5,419 nt of DNA, from positions 1-5,419 of the forward strand of contig CAMAQW010000128.1 in NCBI GenBank assembly GCA_945860335.1, in the 5' to 3' direction. The translations under genes were made by a program, and so were the position numbers. Shown one piece after another: positions 1 through 5,419 of this stretch (positions within the stretch are counted from its first letter, which is position 1; each line of letters opens with the position of its first letter). Origin of the DNA: Sediminibacterium ginsengisoli. GTDB taxonomy: Bacteria > Bacteroidota > Bacteroidia > Chitinophagales > Chitinophagaceae. Under the pieces are notes generated by a model that was not told the DNA's origin, did no database searches, and worked only from the letters and a program-made list of their open reading frames with translations.

Positions 1-28
1 CTGGGTTATGAAAATCTCTTTGTATCAT

Positions 29-1267
29 TTATTTGCTTTGGTCAATAATTTTAATCGTTGCTTTTTCTAAACTTGATAAAACAGAGGATAAAGCAAATGG
101 TGTGCGTTGAAAATAAAATAGAGTGATCAATTTTCTTTTGGGATCTACCATATATGCGGTATTAAATGCGCCACCCCAAAAATAACTGCCTTCAGATGCA
201 TTGTTAACTACCTGTCCTTTAGCGCTTGTTAATCCAACCCCTAATCCAAAAGTATTAAGTGATGGAAAGCCGCCAAAAATAAAGGTTTTAGCACCCAATT
301 GATTGGTGGTTAAAGAATCAATCATGCTTTTTGATAAAAGCTGCGAGCCATTACTTAATTCACCTCGATCTAACAAACAACTTAAAAACTTAGCGTAATC
401 GTATGTGGTAGAAACGAGTCCGCCAATGGCCGAAAAATATTTACTATTTTTTTGTAGTGGATAATCTGCATTAAACAATGCTGGCGGAACCAATGCTAGA
501 GAGGTATCGGTATTTTTAGCGTATAATTTTACGAGCCTATCTTTTTTATTTTTTGGCAAATAAAAATAAGTATCCTTCATGCCAAGTGGCTCAAAAATAT
601 TTTTTAGCAAATATTGGTCAAGTCTAAGTCCCGAAATTTTTTCAATGAGTGCGCCAATAACATTGGTACTTAACCCATAACTAAAGCGCTCACCAGGCTG
701 GTGCATAAGCGGCATTTGAGCAATTTGCGAGACCTCTTCCGCTAAAGTAGCGTATGAACCATTTAAGGGCTTGTCTAAATTGTATTTTTTATACAGGTAA
801 GCATATTTGGGATATTCATCTCCAGAACTAATGCCCGACTGATGTGTAAGTAAATCCCTTATTGTTACTGATCTCACCCTGTCAACTAATTGGAAGCTAT
901 CACCTTTGGCGCTTATTACTTTTTGAGCTGAAAAGGCTGGAAAATATTTTTCGATGGGGTCGTCTAAGCCAATAGCTCCTTTTTGTACGAGTTGTAAAAA
1001 GGCAACTGATACCACCGCCTTTGTTTGAGAGGCAATTCTAAAAATGCTTTGGGTAGACATGGGCGTTTTTGACTCGAGGTTGGCATAACCAAACGCCTTA
1101 TCATACAAAACCTTACCATCTTTGATAACTAAACCAACAGCACCTGGTGTGTTGTGTTTATTTATTTGTAGGTTGATGATAGAATCTAAAGCACTAAAAT
1201 TTTGTGCGGAGAGCCCTATGGAGAAAGAAACTGCACAAAAAACAAGCAGGTATTTAACAACATTCAT
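29..1267 (-). CDS. Exported SxxK serine hydrolase (beta-lactamase/family VIII esterase-like)
   Basis: This complete 412-residue protein has a signal peptide (hydrophobic 5-19, probable cleavage after LSA at 21, before Q22), so it is periplasmic or secreted. It belongs to the class C beta-lactamase-like fold. The nucleophile motif is Ser80-Gln-Thr-Lys83 in RIASQTK, followed by LDDPIEKYFP (101-110), IRDLLTHQSGI (136-146), the second-motif tyrosine Tyr197 in FSYGLSTNVIGALIE, and IFEPLGM (224-230). The third motif is Trp364-Gly-Gly in SYFWGGAFNTAYMVDP instead of the Lys-Thr-Gly of true beta-lactamases. YGL in place of Tyr-x-Asn, together with WGG, points to a family VIII carboxylesterase or a D-aminopeptidase-like hydrolase rather than antibiotic resistance. 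It lies 73 bases after the CE2-like esterase with its own probable promoter. It could act as another deacylase of the mannan locus, or be unrelated. The fold is sure; the substrate is unknown. Confidence 0.85.
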   Translation of the reverse strand: MNVVKYLLVFCAVSFSIGLSAQNFSALDSIINLQINKHNTPGAVGLVIKDGKVLYDKAFGYANLESKTPMSTQSIFRIASQTKAVVSVAFLQLVQKGAIGLDDPIEKYFPAFSAQKVISAKGDSFQLVDRVRSVTIRDLLTHQSGISSGDEYPKYAYLYKKYNLDKPLNGSYATLAEEVSQIAQMPLMHQPGERFSYGLSTNVIGALIEKISGLRLDQYLLKNIFEPLGMKDTYFYLPKNKKDRLVKLYAKNTDTSLALVPPALFNADYPLQKNSKYFSAIGGLVSTTYDYAKFLSCLLDRGELSNGSQLLSKSMIDSLTTNQLGAKTFIFGGFPSLNTFGLGVGLTSAKGQVVNNASEGSYFWGGAFNTAYMVDPKRKLITLFYFQRTPFALSSVLSSLEKATIKIIDQSK

Positions 1268-1280
1268 TTTTAATCGTTTG

Positions 1281-1298
1281 GCGAAAGTACAAATTATA
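1281..1298 (-). promoter_or_regulatory. Probable Bacteroidota-type promoter for the serine hydrolase gene
   Basis: On the minus strand the gap before the serine hydrolase contains TATAATTTG (1298-1290) followed by TACTTTCGC (1289-1281), ending 13 bases before the ATG. This resembles the Bacteroidota -7 box (consensus TAnnTTTG) with the TTTCGC-like initial region often found after it. The spacing between TA and TTTG is one base short of consensus, and no clear TTG was found at the -33 position, where the sequence is only A/T-rich. The predicted leader would be about 10-20 bases. The rest of the 73-base gap is A/T-rich and shows no strong terminator hairpin, so read-through from the upstream operon is also possible. 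Confidence 0.55.
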
Positions 1299-1340
1299 TT
1301 AAAAATGAAATATTATATTTTATGAGTAGAAATTCTATAT

Positions 1341-2417
1341 TTATTTACTTGTCATAGCCGATTCTCTTAAATAGTAAGCTAGCTCCCCTGCAATTTCTTC
1401 ATGCTCTTCCAAAGATGGATGTCCGTCACAACCTGCATGATACTGTTTTTTAAAAAAATAAGATGATACTTTATTGTCGCCAGCTCCTTTAGCAACCTTA
1501 ACAACCGATTCAATGGTTTTTACCATAAAAGCCTTGAGTGACGCATCTGCCATAGGACTAGAAAGGCAAATAAAATTAGCTGCCGGATATTTAGAACGCA
1601 AATCTTTTAAAAAACGCAGATAATTACTTACAAAAAGAGCCGAGTCTTGAACACCATCATTTTGACCCAAACAAATAGTTACGATTGAAGGCTGATAGCT
1701 TGCAAAATTCCATGAAATTATATTTTCACTCATATTGACTTTATCAAAAACAGTTGGCATGGTTACAGGTAAATTGCAACAACTATGCATGAGGCCAATA
1801 CCAGAAACAGAAGACAAATGTACTTGGGCATTTAATTTTCGTCCAAGTAGCATACCATAACTCATATATGCATTGTGCTGATCATACCAATTTCCTTTGC
1901 CACAAGGCACCAAAGACTGGTCACTACCTGTTCCACAAGTAACTGAATTACCAATACATTCTATAGAAGTAACAAAAGTAGGTGCCGCCTCTCTCAAATT
2001 TTTACTAAGCAGTCCTACAAAAACTAAGCGACCAATATTTGCTTCTGTGTTTTTACAAACCTGTAGTGTATGCCAACCTTTTTTTGAAAAGCCTACCGCC
2101 CAAATAGTATCTAGCGCTTTGGTTAGTTTTAACCGAACTGGCGTATTATCCAACACCACTTCAATATAATTATGATTGGATCCCCACTTAATTTCATCTT
2201 CTAAAATTATACCACAAGAATCTCCTTTAAAAACACAATCAATGGTGACACCTGGTTGCCAAAATGCAGGACGTAATGGATTGGAAAAATCAATCCGTCC
2301 CATATAATGAATGGCTTTGTGTGTAGGCAAAAAATGCTGGTACCCTTGCTGTTGTGAAAAAGCATTGTGTACAACTAGCAAAATATACAACACAATAAAC
2401 AGGTACTTTTTTTGCAT
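1341..2417 (-). CDS. Exported SGNH/GDSL esterase, carbohydrate esterase family 2-like (probable acetylmannan esterase)
   Basis: This 358-residue protein has a signal peptide (KK, then a hydrophobic stretch 5-18, probable cleavage after AFS at 21), so it acts in the periplasm or outside. Residues about 30-145 form a beta-rich N-terminal domain with the CE2-like opening HYMGRIDF and NYIEVVLDN. Residues 150-350 form the SGNH hydrolase domain: nucleophile Ser158 in IECIGNSVTCG, SGIG at 205-208, GQND at 251-254 (oxyanion Asn253), and Asp331-x-His333 in GCDGHPS. This is the layout of CE2 acetyl esterases, which remove O-acetyl groups from xylan, mannan or cellooligomers. Its place directly after a mannobiose epimerase and mannosyl-glucose phosphorylase suggests acetylated mannan or manno-oligosaccharides as substrate; this is inference. 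It carries Asn157 where classic GDSL enzymes have Asp, plus a vicinal Cys213-Cys214 pair. It is the last gene of the tight operon, ending in TAA 73 bases before the next start. Confidence 0.87.
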   Translation of the reverse strand: MQKKYLFIVLYILLVVHNAFSQQQGYQHFLPTHKAIHYMGRIDFSNPLRPAFWQPGVTIDCVFKGDSCGIILEDEIKWGSNHNYIEVVLDNTPVRLKLTKALDTIWAVGFSKKGWHTLQVCKNTEANIGRLVFVGLLSKNLREAAPTFVTSIECIGNSVTCGTGSDQSLVPCGKGNWYDQHNAYMSYGMLLGRKLNAQVHLSSVSGIGLMHSCCNLPVTMPTVFDKVNMSENIISWNFASYQPSIVTICLGQNDGVQDSALFVSNYLRFLKDLRSKYPAANFICLSSPMADASLKAFMVKTIESVVKVAKGAGDNKVSSYFFKKQYHAGCDGHPSLEEHEEIAGELAYYLRESAMTSK

Positions 2418-2437
2418 GTAGGCAGTATTAAAATTAG

Positions 2438-3649
2438 TTATTGTAACAAATGGCTAATGCGGTTAGCTACTTCGATACAGGCCCTACTGTTATGGTAAGG
2501 GCATTTCCAAAAACCTGCTTTTTCTTTGTTAAGCAAATTTCCTGATGCATCATAACCCCAATACCACTCACCAAATCTAGCATCCTTAAATTGATTTTTA
2601 ATTACAGCCCAACTCGTTAATGAATGTTGGAGATAAATAGTATTACCACTATTTTCAAATGCATTTAAAAAGCCTACCATCGCCTCGGCTTGGGGCCACC
2701 AGTCTATGCCTTTATCCAAAACCTGGGTATGGGTATGGTAGTCATTATAAACAGCGCCCTCTGGAGACAAATTTGCTGCAACTACTGAGGCCATGGCCTG
2801 CGCAATATTTGTAAATTTTTCTATGCGCAACGCATCTTTTGTGATAACAGCCGCTTCCTGCAAAAGCCAAGCGGCTTCAATATCATGACCAAAAGAAACC
2901 TCACTAGCGTTGCTTGTCCAGTCTTTTTCAAAAAATAATTTTTGCTGACATGTTGTTGGATCAATAATATGCTGCTCAAAAATATCAAGGAGTTGTGTAA
3001 CCGATTGCTTAAGCGCCTCGCTAGGTAAAACAGTATACAGCTTTGCATACGCCTCAATCACATGCAAATGCGTATTCATAGATTTGATCGCATTTTGATC
3101 TTTATCGCTTAAACGAACGTCTTCAATAACAGAAAAATCATTTCCCAAACACTCTATGTAGCCGCCATATACCGGATCATAAAAATGCATTTCTAAACAT
3201 CTATATAGTTCGGCTGCTTTATCTACTGCTGCCTGATCTTTAGTAGCTTCATAATACGCCGACAAACCATAAATAGCAAAAGCTATTCCATATGCTTGCT
3301 TTTTTGTAGACACAGGTATTCCATTTGGTTGCACAGACCAAAACATTCCACCATAATGTTTGTCATAAAACTGAATAATAAGTTGCTTATACGCTGTATG
3401 CGCAAAATTTAGGTATACTTTATTTTGGGTGTAGTTGTATGCCGCAGAAAATGTCCACAATATCCTGCTTTGAAGCACTAAGCCAATGGGGGCATTTGCG
3501 TCTGGAATGTTAGCACCACTTATTTCACCATAAAAAAAACCAGTTTCTTTATTGAGCATATGCTCCATCCACCAATCCAAAATAGAAGACATCTCTACTT
3601 CAACTTCTGATTTATAACTAAGCAGTGATTGTTTTATTTTGGCATCCAT
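2438..3649 (-). CDS. Cellobiose 2-epimerase (AGE family), acting on mannobiose
   Basis: This cytoplasmic enzyme of 403 residues interconverts the reducing-end glucose and mannose of beta-1,4-disaccharides. In this setting it would convert mannobiose to mannosyl-glucose for the phosphorylase next door. The (alpha/alpha)6-barrel residues of characterised cellobiose 2-epimerases are visible: Arg62 in SRILW, Tyr120 in QAYGIAF, Asn192/His194/His196 in MNTHLHVIEAY, His255 and Glu258 in FGHDIEAAWLL, Trp317-Trp318 and Glu322 in DWWPQAEAM, and Trp381 and His386 in GFWKCPYHNSR. From memory these sit at a constant offset of four from the Rhodothermus marinus enzyme numbering (His200, His259, His390), with the catalytic His residues all present. 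Sequence and neighbours argue against N-acylglucosamine 2-epimerase, the family's default name. There is no signal peptide. It starts 18 bases after the phosphorylase and ends 20 bases before the esterase, so it is inside the operon. Confidence 0.94.
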   Translation of the reverse strand: MDAKIKQSLLSYKSEVEVEMSSILDWWMEHMLNKETGFFYGEISGANIPDANAPIGLVLQSRILWTFSAAYNYTQNKVYLNFAHTAYKQLIIQFYDKHYGGMFWSVQPNGIPVSTKKQAYGIAFAIYGLSAYYEATKDQAAVDKAAELYRCLEMHFYDPVYGGYIECLGNDFSVIEDVRLSDKDQNAIKSMNTHLHVIEAYAKLYTVLPSEALKQSVTQLLDIFEQHIIDPTTCQQKLFFEKDWTSNASEVSFGHDIEAAWLLQEAAVITKDALRIEKFTNIAQAMASVVAANLSPEGAVYNDYHTHTQVLDKGIDWWPQAEAMVGFLNAFENSGNTIYLQHSLTSWAVIKNQFKDARFGEWYWGYDASGNLLNKEKAGFWKCPYHNSRACIEVANRISHLLQ

Positions 3650-3667
3650 AAGCGTACAAAAAACTAT

Positions 3668-4831
3668 TTATGAATTGCCTCTAATAATATCCATCACCCT
3701 ACTAACTGCATTTGCAGAAGTATAACCATCCGCTGGGGTATTTTTTACATAATCAACCAACTGCTCAATACTAGTGGTAGCCACATGCATCCGCGTATCT
3801 GAAGATGCATAATAAATAGCAACAGAGCCATCTTCACGGTTTATCCAACCATTTGAAAACAATACATTAGAAACATCTCCCACACGCTCCTCACCTTCTG
3901 GTGCCATAAAATATCCGGCAGGCTTGTAAATTATTTTTCCTATTTCTTGTAAATCTGTCATGAATAAATACAACACATACCTTAATCCGGCAGCTGTATT
4001 ACGCACACCATGTGCTAAATGTAACCAACCATGTGGCGTATAAATGGGCGCAGGACCTAGGCCGTTTTTAGATTCATTGATGGTATGGTAAACACGTTTG
4101 TCTATAAGCGTTTCCTCGTTTATTACTGCATGTTCAATGTCCTTTGTATAACCAATGGCAATGCCCCCACCAGAACCTGCCTCAATAAAACCATCTTGAG
4201 GTCTTGTATATAGCGCGTACATACCATTAACAAATGTTGGATGCAATACCACATTACGCTGCTGATTAGACCTAGTTATTAAATCGGGTAAGCGCTCCCA
4301 GGTTTTTAAATCTTTTGTTCTAGCAATACCACACTGTGCAACCGCAGAAGACTGATCCGAATCGGGCACGCCTTTTTGTCTGCGTTCGGTACAAAACAAA
4401 CCATAAATCCATCCATCTTCGTGTTGTACTAAACGCATATCATATACATTGGTATCTGGCTCGCTTGTTTCAGGCAACAATATAGGTGTATCCCAAAAAG
4501 TAAACCCATCTATGCCGTTTGCACTCTCTGCAATAGCAAAAAAAGATTTTCTATCATACCCTTCAACACGTGCAGCTAAAATGTATTTGCCATTCCAAAA
4601 CATAGCACCGGCATTAAATACCGCATTGATACCAAACCGTTCCATTAAAAATGGGTTGGTATTAGGGTTGCAATCATAGCGCCATTCTAGAGGAACATGG
4701 GCTGCTGTTAACACAGGATGCTTGTACCGAGTTACCAATCCATTATACACCAACGCCTCATTTTTTGTAGCAAGTAACGCCGCATGACTGCTTCGTATTT
4801 GCTGTAACCGCTCATTAAATTGCTTGCTCAT
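3668..4831 (-). CDS. 4-O-beta-D-mannosyl-D-glucose phosphorylase (GH130, subfamily 1 type)
   Basis: This cytoplasmic enzyme of 387 residues, with no signal peptide, phosphorolyses beta-1,4-mannosyl-glucose to alpha-mannose 1-phosphate and glucose (EC 2.4.1.281 type). Landmarks of the five-bladed propeller family are NPFLMERFGINA (59-70), RVEGYDRKSFFA (88-99), NVYDMRLVQHEDGWIYG (128-144), QQRNVVLHP (190-198), YTRPQDGF (208-215), GSGGGI (219-224), LAHGVRNTAAGLRYVLY (272-288), and a GYFMAPEGEERVGDVSNVLF block (306-325). Asp131 in VYDMR matches the general acid reported for the B. fragilis enzyme, and the length is close to that protein's roughly 390 residues. The whole chain reads as a near-collinear relative of it, which favours mannosyl-glucose over mannooligosaccharide phosphorylase (subfamily 2). 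It lies 13 bases after the symporter and 18 before the epimerase. The ATG is preceded by an A/T-rich leader without a Shine-Dalgarno sequence, as is usual in this phylum. Confidence 0.95.
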   Translation of the reverse strand: MSKQFNERLQQIRSSHAALLATKNEALVYNGLVTRYKHPVLTAAHVPLEWRYDCNPNTNPFLMERFGINAVFNAGAMFWNGKYILAARVEGYDRKSFFAIAESANGIDGFTFWDTPILLPETSEPDTNVYDMRLVQHEDGWIYGLFCTERRQKGVPDSDQSSAVAQCGIARTKDLKTWERLPDLITRSNQQRNVVLHPTFVNGMYALYTRPQDGFIEAGSGGGIAIGYTKDIEHAVINEETLIDKRVYHTINESKNGLGPAPIYTPHGWLHLAHGVRNTAAGLRYVLYLFMTDLQEIGKIIYKPAGYFMAPEGEERVGDVSNVLFSNGWINREDGSVAIYYASSDTRMHVATTSIEQLVDYVKNTPADGYTSANAVSRVMDIIRGNS

Positions 4832-4844
4832 GCTATATTAATTT

Positions 4845-5419
4845 CTAATCTTCTAATTTATTCCACCAAGTTCTTTTTAAAATAACCACAGTAAAAGCTA
4901 AAACAGCTACCGTAATAATAAGTGGTGTTTTTAACCACAATACAATGTATATAGGTAGTAATGTTAAACAGGTTTGGGCAATCATACCAACTACCACATT
5001 AAACATGTCTAACGTAAATCTTTTATTAGGCTCAAAAGTTGGGTCTGACTCAACAACCATCGAATGAATAGGTTTCCAAAAGCCCCATGGCTTAACCGTT
5101 TTGTAAAAAGTAGTAAGTGTTTCGTTATCTGTTGGAGGCGCCGTATAAGTTCCCACTAGACAACCAATAACTGACAATAAGAAAATAATAGGCCACACAT
5201 TTAAAAAGAGCCCGTCGTATAGTTTTAGAAATACGAGTGCCGAAACAATACCTGTAGCCATACCCATCACAAAACCATTGGCATTAAAACGCCACCAATA
5301 CCACTTAAATAAATTAGCAGCAATATAACCACCATACAGTCCTCCCACGATCCATTGTAAAATACTATTTACATCTTTTGCAAAAAAACCAAGAATAATT
5401 CCTAGCACAACCACTAATA
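4845..5419 (-). CDS. Sodium/solute symporter (SSS family), C-terminal part, cut by window edge
   Basis: This is the C-terminal part (about 190 residues) of an inner-membrane sodium:solute symporter, probably importing mannobiose or a related manno-oligosaccharide. The frame stays open to the right edge. The first possible start, a GTG at 5412-5414, is preceded by an in-frame Leu codon and lies inside a hydrophobic helix, so it is not the true start. Counting from that codon, hydrophobic segments lie at about 1-11, 17-35, 47-64, 71-91, 135-157 and 160-180. The motif LFKWYWWRFNANGFVMGM (35-52) and the loop PTDNETL..FYKTVKPWGFWKP (94-115) are typical of Bacteroidota SSS proteins. It ends in a basic/aromatic tail with a TAG stop, 13 bases before the phosphorylase start. 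The substrate is inferred from its neighbours: in Bacteroides fragilis a similar symporter sits with the same two enzymes. The family call is secure; the specificity is not. Confidence 0.9.
   Translation of the reverse strand, partial: LVVVLGIILGFFAKDVNSILQWIVGGLYGGYIAANLFKWYWWRFNANGFVMGMATGIVSALVFLKLYDGLFLNVWPIIFLLSVIGCLVGTYTAPPTDNETLTTFYKTVKPWGFWKPIHSMVVESDPTFEPNKRFTLDMFNVVVGMIAQTCLTLLPIYIVLWLKTPLIITVAVLAFTVVILKRTWWNKLED

Larger units (their letters stand above)
2438..5419 (-). other. Core mannobiose-utilisation module (symporter, phosphorylase, epimerase)
   Basis: Three codirectional genes with gaps of 13 and 18 bases encode import, C2 epimerisation and phosphorolysis of a beta-1,4-mannosyl disaccharide. 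Co-transcription is inferred from the spacing; the CE2-like esterase gene 20 bases further on belongs to the same unit. The operon promoter, and any mannanase, SusC/SusD pair or regulator, would lie beyond the right edge or elsewhere. The products expected in the cytoplasm are mannose 1-phosphate and glucose. The energy of the glycosidic bond is kept in the phosphorylated sugar, which saves one ATP compared with hydrolysis. Confidence 0.85.

Noticed and set aside
29..1267. True class C beta-lactamase (antibiotic resistance gene)
   Set aside because: The Tyr-x-Asn asparagine is absent and Lys-Thr-Gly is replaced by WGG, so the name would overstate the function.
1308..1320. Short palindrome AAATAT-T-ATATTT in the gap before the serine hydrolase gene
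   Set aside because: It is pure A/T in an A/T-rich stretch, with a one-base centre and no GC stem or T-tract in the right place. It is not convincing as a terminator or operator and is easily expected by chance.
1122..1325. Plus-strand open frame of 67 codons overlapping the 5' end of the serine hydrolase gene
   Set aside because: It lies antisense to a well-supported signal peptide and N-terminal domain, and has no recognisable protein features or start context.
1897..2169. Plus-strand open frame of 90 codons inside the esterase gene
   Set aside because: It is antisense to conserved CE2/SGNH sequence; its composition is what the opposite strand of a real gene would give.
2721..2740. Small GGGTAT/GGTATG direct repeat
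   Set aside because: It is explained by the coding sequence for the His-Thr-His-Thr stretch in the epimerase and is too short to be a repeat element.
2821..3057. Second minus-strand frame of 78 codons within the epimerase gene
   Set aside because: It is an out-of-frame shadow of the epimerase region carrying the catalytic His255/Glu258 motif, without homology features of its own.
2438..3649. N-acylglucosamine 2-epimerase (GlcNAc/sialic acid metabolism)
   Set aside because: The residue pattern (NTHLH, GHDIEAAWLL, WKCPYHN) and the adjoining mannosyl-glucose phosphorylase fit cellobiose 2-epimerase; there are no amino-sugar genes nearby.
3650..3667. TTTTTTGTACGC before the epimerase start, resembling part of the promoter motif
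   Set aside because: It has no TA element at the right distance and lies in an 18-base gap within an operon; probably a chance match.
4449..4679. Plus-strand open frame of 76 codons inside the GH130 gene
   Set aside because: It is antisense to the region containing the conserved GH130 motifs and has no independent support.

Overview
The window looks like part of a polysaccharide-utilisation locus from a member of the Bacteroidota. The reasons are AT-rich DNA, A/T-rich leaders without a Shine-Dalgarno sequence before every visible start, a TATAATTTG-type promoter followed by TACTTTCGC, signal peptides ending in SAQ or FSQ, and proteins that resemble Bacteroides homologues. The genus cannot be fixed from the sequence. 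All five genes lie on the minus strand, so transcription runs from high to low coordinates. There is no sign of mobile elements, RNA genes, CRISPR arrays or long repeats, and no gene-free stretch longer than about 75 bases.

In transcription order the genes are: (1) the C-terminal part of a sodium/solute symporter, cut by the right edge (5419-4845); (2) a GH130 4-O-beta-D-mannosyl-D-glucose phosphorylase (4831-3668); (3) a cellobiose/mannobiose 2-epimerase of the AGE family (3649-2438); (4) an exported CE2-like SGNH esterase (2417-1341); and (5) an exported SxxK serine hydrolase of the beta-lactamase/family VIII esterase type (1267-29). Genes 1 to 4 are separated by only 13, 18 and 20 bases and are almost certainly one operon. 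The last gene follows a 73-base gap that contains a good Bacteroidota-type promoter, so it can probably be transcribed on its own.

Together genes 1-4 describe beta-mannan (probably acetylated glucomannan or galactomannan) use. An endomannanase, expected just outside the window, would release mannobiose and longer oligosaccharides. The exported esterase would strip acetyl groups. The symporter would import the disaccharide. In the cytoplasm the epimerase would turn beta-1,4-mannobiose into mannosyl-glucose, and the phosphorylase would split this into mannose 1-phosphate and glucose. This is the pathway known from Bacteroides fragilis, here with a different gene order and an added esterase. The final serine hydrolase may be another esterase of the same locus or an unrelated neighbour. 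The pathway is established knowledge; I saw nothing that amounts to a wholly new system.
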